A DNA stretch of 64,000 bases from Bradyrhizobium forestalis (GCF_002795245.1 NZ_PGVG01000021.1:1-64000), one strand, 5' to 3'. Counted from the first letter of the stretch, positions 16,803 through 25,607 are shown. Program-made: numbers and translations. Notes: generated by a model not told the origin, from the sequence alone.

Positions 16803-18665
16803 ATGCTTGCTATCACCGACCTCTCCATCCGCCTGGCCGGACGCCTTCTTATTGACCAGAGTTCCGTGCAGATCACGCCGGGATCGCGCGTCGGCCTGGT
16901 CGGGCGCAACGGCACCGGCAAGTCGACGCTGTTCAAGGTGATCCGCGGCGAGCTCGCGGCCGAGCACGGTTCGGCGACCCTGCCGCCGCGCTGGCGCATC
17001 GGCAGCCTGGCTCAGGAAGCGCCGAACGGCCCCGAAAGCCTGATCTCGGTCGTGCTCAAGGCCGACCTCGAACGCGACGCGCTGCTCGCTGAGGCCGAGC
17101 ACGCGACCGATCCGCACCGGATCGCCGAGATCCAGCCCCGGCTCGTCGACATCGACGCACATTCGGCGCCGAGCCGTGCCGCCGCGATCCTCTCGGGCCT
17201 CGGCTTTTCCGCCGCCGATCAGCTCCGCCCCTGCGCCGAGTTCTCCGGCGGCTGGCGCATGCGCGTCGCGCTCGCCGCGACGCTGTTCGCGGCCCCCGAC
17301 CTTCTGCTGCTCGACGAGCCCACCAACTATCTCGACCTCGAAGGCACGCTGTGGCTGGAGGATCACCTCGCGCATTATCCGCGCACGGTGATCGTGATCA
17401 GCCACGACCGCGACCTCCTGGAAAGCTCGGTCGACCAGATCCTGCATCTGGAGCGCGGCAAGCTCACGCTCTACAAGGGCACCTATTCCTCGTTCGAGGA
17501 GCAGCGTGCCGCGCGCGAGCTGCTGGATGCCAAGGCGGTCAAGCGACAAGAGGCCGAGCGCGCCCGCCTGCAGTCCTTCGTCGATCGCTTCAAGGCCAAG
17601 GCCTCCAAAGCGCGCCAGGCGCAGTCTCGCGTGAAGATGCTGGAGCGGCTGAAGCCGATCACGGCGCTGGTCACCGAGGATGTGCGCGAGATCAGCTTTC
17701 CGGCGCCGGAAAAGATCCTGTCGCCGCCGATCATCGCCGTCGACAACGCCTCGGTCGGCTACGATCCGGCAACGCCCGTGCTGAGCCGCGTCACCCTGCG
17801 CATCGACAACGACGATCGCATCGCGCTGCTGGGCGCCAACGGCAACGGCAAGTCGACGTTGGTCAAACTGCTCGCCGGGCGTCTTGCGCCGTTCTCGGGC
17901 AAGGTGACGCGCGCCGACAAGCTGTCGATCGCCTATTTCGCGCAGCACCAGCTCGACGAGCTCAACGAGGACGCCTCCGCCTACGACCACGTCCGCAAGC
18001 TGATGGGCGATGCGCCGGAGGCGAAAGTGCGCGCTCGCGCCGGCGCGATCGGCTTCTCCGGCAAGGCCGCCGACACCAAGGCCGGCAAATTGTCGGGCGG
18101 CGAGAAGGCGCGGCTCCTCCTGGGCCTTGCGACCTTCTTCGGCCCCAACATGATCATCCTGGACGAGCCGACCAACCATCTCGACATCGACAGCCGCGCC
18201 GCGCTTGCGGAAGCGATCAACGAGTTTCCCGGCGCGGTGATCATGGTCTCGCACGACCGCTACCTGATCGAGGCCTGCGCCGAGCGGCTCTGGATCGTCG
18301 CAGACCGCACCGTGACCAATTACGACGGCGATCTCGACGAGTACCGCCGCCTGGTGCTGTCCGCGCGCAACGCGGAAAGCACTGAGCGCGAGCGCAACGG
18401 CGCAAGCGAAAAGCCGCAGCGCCAGAGGTCGGACAATCGCGGCTCGCTGAAGAAGCGCATCGCCGAAGCCGAAAGCGAGATCGCCCGCGTCAGCGAGATC
18501 ATCACCAAGATCGATACGGCGCTCGCCCTGCCCGACATCTTTACGCGCGATCCCAAGCAGGCCGCGCAACTGTCGAAGGCGCGCGCCAATGCGGCCGATG
18601 CGCTGGCGCGCGCCGAGGAGCAATGGCTCGAAGCGAGCACGCAGTTTGACGAGGCGGCGGGGTAG
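16803..18665 (+). CDS. ABC-F family ATPase (Uup/EttA/YheS type)
   Basis: Cytoplasmic twin-ATPase without membrane spans, 620 residues. First cassette: Walker A GRNGTGKST (34-42), signature FSGGWRMRVALA, Walker B LLLLDEPTNYLDLEG. A charged linker of about 80 residues follows (RELLDAKAVKRQEAERARLQ), the P-site tRNA-interaction motif of ABC-F proteins. Second cassette: Walker A GANGNGKST, signature LSGGEKARLLLG, Walker B MIILDEPTNHLDID. The C-terminal coiled coil (SLKKRIAEAESEIARVSEI) recalls Uup or YheS. The likely role is ribosome-linked translation quality control; an antibiotic-resistance role cannot be excluded. Confidence 0.9.
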   Translation: MLAITDLSIRLAGRLLIDQSSVQITPGSRVGLVGRNGTGKSTLFKVIRGELAAEHGSATLPPRWRIGSLAQEAPNGPESLISVVLKADLERDALLAEAEHATDPHRIAEIQPRLVDIDAHSAPSRAAAILSGLGFSAADQLRPCAEFSGGWRMRVALAATLFAAPDLLLLDEPTNYLDLEGTLWLEDHLAHYPRTVIVISHDRDLLESSVDQILHLERGKLTLYKGTYSSFEEQRAARELLDAKAVKRQEAERARLQSFVDRFKAKASKARQAQSRVKMLERLKPITALVTEDVREISFPAPEKILSPPIIAVDNASVGYDPATPVLSRVTLRIDNDDRIALLGANGNGKSTLVKLLAGRLAPFSGKVTRADKLSIAYFAQHQLDELNEDASAYDHVRKLMGDAPEAKVRARAGAIGFSGKAADTKAGKLSGGEKARLLLGLATFFGPNMIILDEPTNHLDIDSRAALAEAINEFPGAVIMVSHDRYLIEACAERLWIVADRTVTNYDGDLDEYRRLVLSARNAESTERERNGASEKPQRQRSDNRGSLKKRIAEAESEIARVSEIITKIDTALALPDIFTRDPKQAAQLSKARANAADALARAEEQWLEASTQFDEAAG

Positions 18666-18689
18666 CGTCTCCGCGCCCCAAGGCCGCCC

Positions 18690-18719
18690 AATCAAAACCT
18701 GCAAAACAACCCCATGCAC
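18690..18719. repeat. Probable dispersed intergenic repeat
   Basis: The segment containing CAAAACAACCCCATGCACAG matches a stretch that I recall recurring in Bradyrhizobium intergenic regions. It lies between the ABC-F gene and the Bug gene and does not encode anything visible. The recollection is unverified. Confidence 0.35.
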
Positions 18720-18819
18720 AGTACCGGCACTATAATACCGATACACTAGCCATTGAGCGAGCTGCGCTTTACCCGCTCAGTGGGCCTGCTCCAGCAGGGC
18801 GATGGCGCGCCGGAATCGC

Positions 18820-19785
18820 TCAGTCCGCGTATTGCCCGGCAGCCTTGATGATCGGAGCCCAGCGGTCGATTTCACTCGTCAGCATCGCGCCCAGCGCCTC
18901 AGGCGTCGCCTTGTCCTGCGGGACCGGCTCGGTGTTGATGTCGTTGAAGCGTGCGATCAATGCGGGATCCTTGAGCGCCGCCTGGAGCGCTGCCGTCAGC
19001 TTCTGCACGATCGCCGGCGGCGTGCCCTTGGGCGCATAGATGCCGTGCCAGACGCCGAGCTCGAACCCCTTGAGGCCGGCCTCGTCGGCGGTCGGCAGAT
19101 CGGGCAGGCTCTTCAGCCGCTCCTTGGTGGTGATCGCATAGGCCTTGACCTGCTTGGCCGTGATCGGCCCGGTGGTGTTCGTCGCCTGGTCGCAGGTGAG
19201 ATCGATCTGCTTGCCAAGCAGATCGTTCATGATCGGACCATTGCCCTTGTAGGGCACCGTGGTGAGCTGCTTCTGGATCGCCGTCATGAACAACATGCCG
19301 CAGAGATGCGATGCCGCACCTAACCCGGCATTGGCGTAAGTCAGCTTGTCACCCTGCTGCTGGGCGTAAGCGACCAGCTCCTTGAGCGTGCCGGCCGGGA
19401 AATCCGGACGCGCGATGATGGTCATCGGCGCGTTGGTCACAAGCCCGATCGGCGCAAAGGCCGTCTTCGTGTCATAGCTCAAATTGCGGTACAGCGTCGC
19501 GGCGGTCGAGATGCCGACATGATGGATCAGCAGCGTGTAGCCGTCCGGCTGGGCGCGCGCGGCGCGGGTCGTGCCGATGGTGCCGCCGGCGCCGGTCGCG
19601 TTCTCGACGATGACCTGCTGTCCCAGGGATTTCGCCATGCCGGCCGCCGTCAGGCGCGCGATGGTGTCGGTCGGTCCGCCGGCGGCGAACGGCACCAGCA
19701 TGGTGATAGGCCTGGTCGGATAGTCCTGGGCGACGGCCGCACTGAGCGGCAGAAGCAGCGCCGATACGAGAGCAATGAACCGCAT
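18820..19785 (-). CDS. Bug/TctC-type tripartite tricarboxylate transporter binding protein
   Basis: Periplasmic binding protein of 321 residues from ATG 19785, preceded by GGAGGAAAGT. The signal peptide (MRFIALVSALLLPLSAAVAQ) is followed by the family signature YPTRPITMLVPFAAGGPTD, then GGTIGTTRAARAQPDGYT and LTTVPYKGNGP. Ligands of the family are carboxylates such as citrate, malate, nicotinate or glutamate. No TctA or TctB membrane partner occurs in the window, which is usual for orphan Bug genes. It is the last same-strand gene behind the hydrolase (126-base gap), so it may bind the same carboxylate handled by the LeuCD-type enzyme and the 2-hydroxycarboxylate transporter. Confidence 0.9.
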   Translation of the reverse strand: MRFIALVSALLLPLSAAVAQDYPTRPITMLVPFAAGGPTDTIARLTAAGMAKSLGQQVIVENATGAGGTIGTTRAARAQPDGYTLLIHHVGISTAATLYRNLSYDTKTAFAPIGLVTNAPMTIIARPDFPAGTLKELVAYAQQQGDKLTYANAGLGAASHLCGMLFMTAIQKQLTTVPYKGNGPIMNDLLGKQIDLTCDQATNTTGPITAKQVKAYAITTKERLKSLPDLPTADEAGLKGFELGVWHGIYAPKGTPPAIVQKLTAALQAALKDPALIARFNDINTEPVPQDKATPEALGAMLTSEIDRWAPIIKAAGQYAD

Positions 19786-19911
19786 ACTTTCCTCCAAGTT
19801 CTTATGGCTCCATATGAGCCTATTCCTGGCCGCAAGACCATCGGGAAAGCAGGATTCGACGAGCGCGTTGCGATCGCGATCGTGACCGCACCGCCGACGC
19901 GCGCCGCCTAA

Positions 19912-20949
19912 CTACGCGAGGAAGGCGTTGAGCTGCTCGAGGAGCAGCTCCGGTGCCTCTTCCGGCAGATAATGGCCGCAAGGCAGGCTTCCGCCTCGGA
20001 CGTCCTTCGCCTTGGCGCGCCATGTGTCAAGCACGTCGTAACTCGACCCCACGACGCCCTTTCCGCCCCACAGCACGAGCAACGGGCATCCGATTCTCTT
20101 GTCGGAATCCGCCTCATCGTGGATCAGGTCGATCCCGGCGGCAGCGCGATAATCCTCGCAGACGGCGTGCAGCGTCTCGCGGGTGTAGCACCGGCGGTAC
20201 TCTTCGAGTGCAACCGGATCGATGGCGCCCGGCGTCTTGTTCTGCTTGTTGATATGGGTCTGAAGATAGAATTCCAGATTGTTGCCGATCAAGGTTTCCG
20301 GAAGCGGCGCCGGCTGGATGAGAAAGAACCACCACATGTAGCGCGTGGCGAACTCCTTGTTCGCCTTGGCGTACATCGTCGCGGTCGGCGCGATGTCGAG
20401 CAGGACCGCCCTGGAGACGGCGTCCGGATGATCCAGCAACAGACGATGCAGAACCCGCCCGCCGCGATCATGGCCGACGGCCTGGAAGCGGTCAAAGCCG
20501 AGCGCGCGCATCACTTCGACCTGATCCCGCGCCATTTCCCGCTTGGAATATGCGATATGGTCGGTGCCGCCGTCGGGCTTGCTCGAGTCGCCGTAGCCGC
20601 GCAGATCGGTCAGCACCACGGTGAAACGCTCTGCGAGCTTGGGGGCGACCCTGTGCCAGCACGCCAATGTCTGCGGGTGTCCGTGCAGCAACAGCAGCGG
20701 CGGCCCCTCGCCCTTCACGAGCGCGTTGATCTCGGCGCCGCTGGTCTTGAGGCGCTTCTGTTGAAACCCTGGCAGCAACTTTTGCAGCGCGTTGGTCGTC
20801 ACGGCATTATTCTCCTGAGCGAAAGCACCCGGTGCCAATATGGCCGAACCGAGGGCACCTGTTGTCAACGCGATCGACATCAGATGGCGGCGCGTCAACC
20901 CGGTCTCTGATCGATCGGAGCACGATTCAACCTGTTCGAATTCGAGCAT
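19912..20949 (-). CDS. Predicted Tat-exported alpha/beta hydrolase, haloacetate dehalogenase-like
   Basis: 345 residues from ATG 20949, with AGAGGAG upstream. The N-terminus has twin arginines (LTRRHLMSIALTT) and a hydrophobic stretch ending APGAFAQ, a probable Tat signal. The fold has the oxyanion turn LLLHGHPQT, nucleophile Asp161 in VGHDRGGR, a second acid Asp185 (LLDIAP) and catalytic His326 (CGHYLPEE). VGHDRGGR with Arg162 and Arg165 is the hallmark of fluoroacetate/haloacetate dehalogenases. In RPA1163-type enzymes the halide is held by a His-Trp pair; here the segment reads YMWWFFLIQP, so Trp replaces that His. It may therefore cleave a different halide, or act as an epoxide hydrolase or esterase. 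It follows the transporter by 50 bases. Confidence 0.82.
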   Translation of the reverse strand: MLEFEQVESCSDRSETGLTRRHLMSIALTTGALGSAILAPGAFAQENNAVTTNALQKLLPGFQQKRLKTSGAEINALVKGEGPPLLLLHGHPQTLACWHRVAPKLAERFTVVLTDLRGYGDSSKPDGGTDHIAYSKREMARDQVEVMRALGFDRFQAVGHDRGGRVLHRLLLDHPDAVSRAVLLDIAPTATMYAKANKEFATRYMWWFFLIQPAPLPETLIGNNLEFYLQTHINKQNKTPGAIDPVALEEYRRCYTRETLHAVCEDYRAAAGIDLIHDEADSDKRIGCPLLVLWGGKGVVGSSYDVLDTWRAKAKDVRGGSLPCGHYLPEEAPELLLEQLNAFLA

Positions 20950-20999
20950 TGCAAATCTCCTCTGGAACATTGGTCCTGCGCGAAAGGCCGCGGCCCGTA

Positions 21000-22319
21000 T
21001 CAGGACAGCGACTTCATCAAGAGTGTCGCGATCACGATCATGATCGCGCCGCCGACGCGGGTGGCGATCTGGGCGAACGCCATCAGGCCCATGCGATCCG
21101 CGGCGCCGAGAATGGCGACGTCGCCGGTGCCGCCGAGGCCCGAGTGGCAGGCGGTCACGATCGCCGCCTCGACCGGATACATGTTCAGCCACTTGCCGAC
21201 GAAGAATCCCGACACGATCATCGCCAGCACCGTGGTGGTGCAGATCATGATGTAGCCTGGATTGAAGGAGGCCACGAGCTGCTGCCACGAGACCAGCAAT
21301 GTCCCCATCGCCACCAGGATCGCGAAAGTCAGGTTGGTCGACATGAACTTGTTGATCTGATAAGCGCCGAGCTCCATCTCGGCCGGTAGCAACCTGGTCA
21401 GCTTCAATGCCACCGCGGCGATGATCATCATGATCGGTCCGGGGATGCCGGTGAGCGGCGCCAGGATCATGCCGAGCACGAACAAGCCGCACGACAGCAC
21501 CATGCCGGCGCCGAGCAGTCCGAGATCGATCGGCTGGTCCGGCCGCGCTTCGCCGAGAATGTCGTCGTCTCCGGTCTTGACCAGCATCCCTCTGCCATTG
21601 AGGTGGGCCCGCTTCTCGCCAAGGCGGGCCAGCAGGCCTGCGCTGACGATCGCGACGACGTTGCCGAGCAGCGCCGCCGGCACCATCTGCGCCACAAGCT
21701 CGGCTTGCGACCGATGCAACATCTCGGAATAGGCGATGGAGAGCGGCAGCACGCCTTCCGCAAGGCCGCCGCCGACGATCGGAATGATGACGAAGAAGAA
21801 CGTGTCCTTCGGGCTGTGGCCGAACAGAAGCCCGACGGCGATGCCTGCCATGACGGCCGCGATCGTGCCGATCAGGAGCGGAACGAACATGCGAATGAAG
21901 CCCTGAACCAGGACCCGGTAGGGCATGCCGAGGATCGAGCCCGCGACGAGGCAGGCGATGAAGAAATACTGAAAGTTGGCGGTGCGGAACGTGGTCGTGA
22001 TCGCCTTCAAGGCCGCATCCGGCACCAGGCCATAGCTCACCAGGGCCGACGGCACGAACAGGCAGAGGATCGCCGTGCCGCCGATCCGGTTCAGCACCGG
22101 AATGGTTTGGCCGAGCTTGCCCAGCAGGAAGCCGAGCAGCATCAGGACCGATAGGCCACCGATCACGTCGTTCGGCAGCTTGCCGGAATAGACGGCAGCA
22201 GCGCAGACGAGCGCCGCCGCGCCATAGATGCCGATCGGCAACGGGCCAATCTTGAGACGGGCGAGATTCGTCGCAACCGCAGTCTGCGGCGCCTCAGCCG
22301 CGCGATATGTCGTGTCCAC
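21000..22319 (-). CDS. 2-hydroxycarboxylate transporter family permease (CitS/MaeN/CimH type)
   Basis: 439 residues from GTG 22319, chosen because GGAGGG lies eight bases upstream; the frame stays open to 22448. About eleven hydrophobic helices. Both family re-entrant loop signatures are present: IVGGGLAEGVLPLS near residue 180 and CHSGLGGTGDVAILG near 400. The family takes up citrate, malate, lactate or citramalate-like 2-hydroxy acids with Na+ or H+. It lies between a LeuCD-type dehydratase and a hydrolase, so it probably imports the substrate of that pathway. The exact substrate cannot be read from the sequence. Confidence 0.9.
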   Translation of the reverse strand: MDTTYRAAEAPQTAVATNLARLKIGPLPIGIYGAAALVCAAAVYSGKLPNDVIGGLSVLMLLGFLLGKLGQTIPVLNRIGGTAILCLFVPSALVSYGLVPDAALKAITTTFRTANFQYFFIACLVAGSILGMPYRVLVQGFIRMFVPLLIGTIAAVMAGIAVGLLFGHSPKDTFFFVIIPIVGGGLAEGVLPLSIAYSEMLHRSQAELVAQMVPAALLGNVVAIVSAGLLARLGEKRAHLNGRGMLVKTGDDDILGEARPDQPIDLGLLGAGMVLSCGLFVLGMILAPLTGIPGPIMMIIAAVALKLTRLLPAEMELGAYQINKFMSTNLTFAILVAMGTLLVSWQQLVASFNPGYIMICTTTVLAMIVSGFFVGKWLNMYPVEAAIVTACHSGLGGTGDVAILGAADRMGLMAFAQIATRVGGAIMIVIATLLMKSLS

Positions 22320-22386
22320 CAAGGGTCCCTCCGCTGTTATGGTTTCTCGTGGCGAGCGGATTCGAGCCGCGCCAGGTTCATGCAGT

Positions 22387-22995
22387 TCAGACGATCCAGG
22401 GGTTCTCCGCCCGATGCCGCGCCTCGAAGGCGCGTATGTCGTCGGCAAAGACGAGCGTGGAGGCGATGAAATCGCGGCCCGTCAGGAAGGCCTCCTTCCT
22501 GTCCGTCTCGATATCGAATCCGATCGCGCGGCGACCGCAATCGAACCGGATCGTCTGCGCGGCAAGGTCGATCGCGACGTCATTGCGCGAGCTGTCGGTC
22601 ACGATCTCGCCGAGCTCCGCCACCACGCCGGGATCGAGCGAAATCGTGAGCAGACCGTTGTTGGCGCAATTGTCGTTGAAGATGCCGGCGAAGCTGGTGC
22701 CGATCAGCGCGCGAATGCCGAACTGCTGAAGCCCCCAGACCGCGTGCTCACGGCTCGACCCGCAGCCGAAGTTGGGGCCGACCACGAGAAAGCAGGCGTT
22801 GCGATAGCCTTCCCGATTCAGGACGAAGTCCGGATTGGGCTTGCCGCCGCTGAAGCGCAGCAGGTTGAAGGCGCCCTCGCCCAGCCCGCTGCGGTCCACG
22901 CCCTTGAGGAACATTTTCGGCATGATCACATCGGTGTCGATGTTCGGCGCCAGCATCGGCGCGGCCACACCCGTGACCTGACCAAACGGAATCAT
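22387..22995 (-). CDS. 3-isopropylmalate dehydratase small subunit-like protein (LeuD family)
   Basis: 202 residues from ATG 22995, overlapping the LeuC-like gene by four bases (ATGA). Swivel-domain features of the aconitase superfamily: NIDTDVIMPKMFLKG near residue 18 and GPNFGCGSSREHAVWGL near 73, with the substrate-binding Ser-Arg pair. Forms a heterodimer with the large subunit. The operon also has a carboxylate permease and a LysR regulator but no leuA or leuB, so a catabolic hydratase (for example maleate, citramalate or dimethylmalate type) is more likely than leucine synthesis. Confidence 0.9.
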   Translation of the reverse strand: MIPFGQVTGVAAPMLAPNIDTDVIMPKMFLKGVDRSGLGEGAFNLLRFSGGKPNPDFVLNREGYRNACFLVVGPNFGCGSSREHAVWGLQQFGIRALIGTSFAGIFNDNCANNGLLTISLDPGVVAELGEIVTDSSRNDVAIDLAAQTIRFDCGRRAIGFDIETDRKEAFLTGRDFIASTLVFADDIRAFEARHRAENPWIV

Positions 22996-24416
22996 TGGCG
23001 TGCTCCTCTCAAGAGAGAACGCACATCCGTGATGTGTCCGGTGACGGCTGCGGCGGCCACCATGGCCGGACTCATCAGATGCGTGCGCGCGCCAGGGCCC
23101 TGGCGGCCTTCGAAATTGCGGTTGGTGGAGGACGCGCAACGCTCTCCCGGCCTGAGCACGTCGTCATTCATCGCAAGGCACATCGAGCAGCCGGACTGCC
23201 GCCATTCCACGCCGGCGTCGGTGAACACCTTGGCGAGACCTTCCGCCTCGGCCTGCGCCCTGACCTGGGTCGAGCCCGGCACCACGATCGCCCGCACGCC
23301 CTCGGCAACCCGGCGCCCCCGGAAGATCGCAGCCGCATCGCGCAGATCCTCGATGCGCGAATTGGTGCAGGAGCCGATGAAGGCGAAGTCGATCGGAACG
23401 GATTGGATCGGCGTGCCAGGCGTCAGGCCCATATAGCTCAGGGCGCGCATAGCTGCGGTCCTGCGGTCGTGCCCATCCTGTTGCACCAGATCGGGCACGA
23501 TGTCCGTCACCGCGATCGCCTGATCGGGACTGGTGCCCCAGGTCACCAGCGGCGCGACCTCGGAGACGTCGAGCATCACCTCCCGGTCGAACCTGGCATC
23601 GGGATCGGAGGACAGCGCAAGCCAGCTCGTGGCGGCGCGCTCCCACATCTCCCCCTTTGGCGCGCGAGGGCGGCCCTTGAGATAATCCAGCACCTTCTGA
23701 TCCGGCGCCATCACGACGCCGCGCGCGCCGGCCTCGACGATCATGATCGACATCACGATCCGGCCCTCGACGCTCATGTCGGAGACGACGGGCCCGCTGA
23801 ACTCCACGGCATATCCGGTTGCACCGTCGGCACCGATCCGCCGGATCACCTCCATCACGATGTCCTTGGGCGTCACGCCGAGCGGCGCCGCCCCCGTCAG
23901 GTGGATGCGCATCGTCTTGAGGCGGCGATAGCGTACCGTCGAGGTCGCGAGATAGTGCTCGATGTCGGAGGTTCCGATGCCGTAGCCGAGGGCACCGAAC
24001 GCGCCATAGGCGGTGCTGTGGCTGTCGCCGGCGGCGATCACCATGCCCGGCATGACCAGCCCCTGCTCGGGTGCGACGACATGCTCGATGCCCTGCCGCG
24101 GATCGAGGATGTCGAAATATTCGATGCCGAAATCCCTGGCATTGTCCGCGAAATAGTCGACCTGCCGCGCCGCGCTTCGGTCCGGCATCGCGCGGGTGCG
24201 CTGAGCCGCGGTCGGGTTGACGTGGTCGACGACCATCAGCGCGGCCTTCGGATTCCAGACCTTGCGCCCGGCCGCGCGCAAGCCGGCGAAGGCTTGCGGG
24301 CTGGTGTATTCATTGAGCACGGTGCGGTCGACATAGAGCAGCACGAGACCGCTATCATCGAGATTGCGGACGACATGGGCATCGACCAGCTTGTCGTACA
24401 GCGTGCGCGCGGCCAT
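22992..24416 (-). CDS. 3-isopropylmalate dehydratase large subunit-like protein (LeuC/aconitase family)
   Basis: 474 residues from ATG 24416, with GGGAGGAAAG upstream. [4Fe-4S] cysteines are visible in FIGSCTNSR and in the SGCSMCL pair near residue 415. VMPGMVIAAGDSHSTAYGAFG near 110-130 is the family substrate motif. It catalyses dehydration/rehydration of a hydroxy-diacid together with the LeuD-like subunit. A biosynthetic leuC would be expected elsewhere in the genome. First gene of the five-gene minus-strand cluster and divergent from a LysR regulator, a catabolic arrangement. Fe-S dependence implies oxygen or oxidative-stress sensitivity. Confidence 0.92.
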   Translation of the reverse strand: MAARTLYDKLVDAHVVRNLDDSGLVLLYVDRTVLNEYTSPQAFAGLRAAGRKVWNPKAALMVVDHVNPTAAQRTRAMPDRSAARQVDYFADNARDFGIEYFDILDPRQGIEHVVAPEQGLVMPGMVIAAGDSHSTAYGAFGALGYGIGTSDIEHYLATSTVRYRRLKTMRIHLTGAAPLGVTPKDIVMEVIRRIGADGATGYAVEFSGPVVSDMSVEGRIVMSIMIVEAGARGVVMAPDQKVLDYLKGRPRAPKGEMWERAATSWLALSSDPDARFDREVMLDVSEVAPLVTWGTSPDQAIAVTDIVPDLVQQDGHDRRTAAMRALSYMGLTPGTPIQSVPIDFAFIGSCTNSRIEDLRDAAAIFRGRRVAEGVRAIVVPGSTQVRAQAEAEGLAKVFTDAGVEWRQSGCSMCLAMNDDVLRPGERCASSTNRNFEGRQGPGARTHLMSPAMVAAAAVTGHITDVRSLLRGARQ

Positions 24417-24494
24417 CGCGCTTTCCTCCCAGAGAAGACTTGCTGCACCGTGCCGGCCGCGACACTGGAAATCCAATGTCGTGTTCTGATATCG

Positions 24495-24513
24495 TTATGC
24501 AAACCATGCATAA
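24495..24513. promoter_or_regulatory. LysR-type operator with T-N11-A core
   Basis: TTATGC (24495-24500) and GCATAA (24508-24513) form a perfect inverted repeat with seven bases between. TGCAAACCATGCA inside it fits the T-N11-A rule. The site lies 31-49 bases upstream of the LysR start and about 80 bases upstream of the LeuC-like start, the usual place for joint auto- and target-gene control. Confidence 0.72.
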
Positions 24514-24543
24514 GCAATGTTTGGAACATCAGGAGGCCGCGTG

Positions 24544-25464
24544 ATGGAGATCAACTGGCTGCACGATTTCATCGCGGTGGCGACCACACGGAGCTTCTCG
24601 CGGGCGGCCGAGCAGCGGAACTGCTCGCAGCCGGCGCTGAGCCGCAGAATCAAGGCGCTCGAGGTTTGGACCGGCGCGCCGCTGCTGGATCGCACGACCC
24701 ACAGCGTCAATCTCACACCGGCCGGCGAAGGGTTTCGCGAGACTGCCGAGGACGTCCTGCGCCGGCTCTCCGCCGGCCGGCTCGACGCTCAGGAGCGGGC
24801 CCGCGGCGCGTCCGACGTGCTGAAATTCGCCTCGACCAACGCGCTGTCGCTGACCTTCTTCCCCGATTGGCTGCGCGGCATCGAGACCAAGCTATCGTTC
24901 GTTCCGAACGTGCAGCTCGTCGCCAATCACATGGAGGCCTGTGAACGGATATTGCTGGCCGGCGATGCGCATTTCCTGCTCTGCCATTACCACCCGGCGG
25001 CGGCCACGGCGCTGGCGCCGTCGCATTTCCGCTCGCTGCATGTCGGCGATGACAGGCTGATTCCGGCATCGGTGCCGACGTCAAATCGGAGCCGCAAGCC
25101 GCGTTTCAAGCTGCCCGGCACGCAAGCCGCGCCAGTCCCGTTCCTGAGCTTCCGTCCTGAATCCGGCATGGGACGAATCCTCGAAGCCGTGCGTGCGACA
25201 TCGCCGCTCGACGTCCATCTGCGCCCGACCTTCACCTCTCACCTCGCGAAGCTGCTGGTGACGATGGTGCAGGACGGCCGCGGCATGGCGTGGCTGCCGG
25301 AGAGCTTGATCCGCGATCAGCTCGCCTCCGGCGAGATCGTCGCAGCAGGAGGGCCAGAATGGTACGTGCCGATCGAGATCCACGTGTTCCGGCCGAAGCT
25401 TCGCCTGGCGAAGGCCGCCGAAGCGTTTTGGCAGCACATCGAGAGAAGCGGCCGTCCGGGCTGA
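24544..25464 (+). CDS. LysR-type transcriptional regulator
   Basis: 306 residues from ATG 24544, with AGGAGG seven bases upstream (earlier in-frame starts at 24517 and 24541 are less likely). The N-terminal helix-turn-helix is clear: FIAVATTRSFSRAAEQRNCSQPALSRRIKALE as adjoining segments. The C-terminal co-inducer domain is divergent but includes LVTMVQDGRGMAWLPESLI. Divergent from the LeuC/LeuD/transporter/hydrolase genes with a T-N11-A site between them, so it very probably activates that operon in response to its carboxylate substrate or intermediate. Confidence 0.92.
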   Translation: MEINWLHDFIAVATTRSFSRAAEQRNCSQPALSRRIKALEVWTGAPLLDRTTHSVNLTPAGEGFRETAEDVLRRLSAGRLDAQERARGASDVLKFASTNALSLTFFPDWLRGIETKLSFVPNVQLVANHMEACERILLAGDAHFLLCHYHPAAATALAPSHFRSLHVGDDRLIPASVPTSNRSRKPRFKLPGTQAAPVPFLSFRPESGMGRILEAVRATSPLDVHLRPTFTSHLAKLLVTMVQDGRGMAWLPESLIRDQLASGEIVAAGGPEWYVPIEIHVFRPKLRLAKAAEAFWQHIERSGRPG

Positions 25465-25607
25465 CGATGGCGAGATATTGTATCGTCATCACGCTTCGGG
25501 CTGTTGATGGCGCATGACCTCCGGAAACTGCTTCGCACTTTTCCGCAACATGCTTTAGGTTGGTCAGTTGTGGGATCGCCACGACGACCCCTGGACGACG
25601 GCTGGAC

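Noticed and set aside
15978..18746. A 922-codon open frame on the minus strand
   Set aside because: It lies opposite the ABC-F gene, has no domain I recognise and is Arg/Gly/His-rich as expected for an antisense frame in GC-rich DNA.
22995..24944. A 649-codon plus-strand open frame
   Set aside because: Antisense to the LeuC-like gene, running into lysR out of frame.
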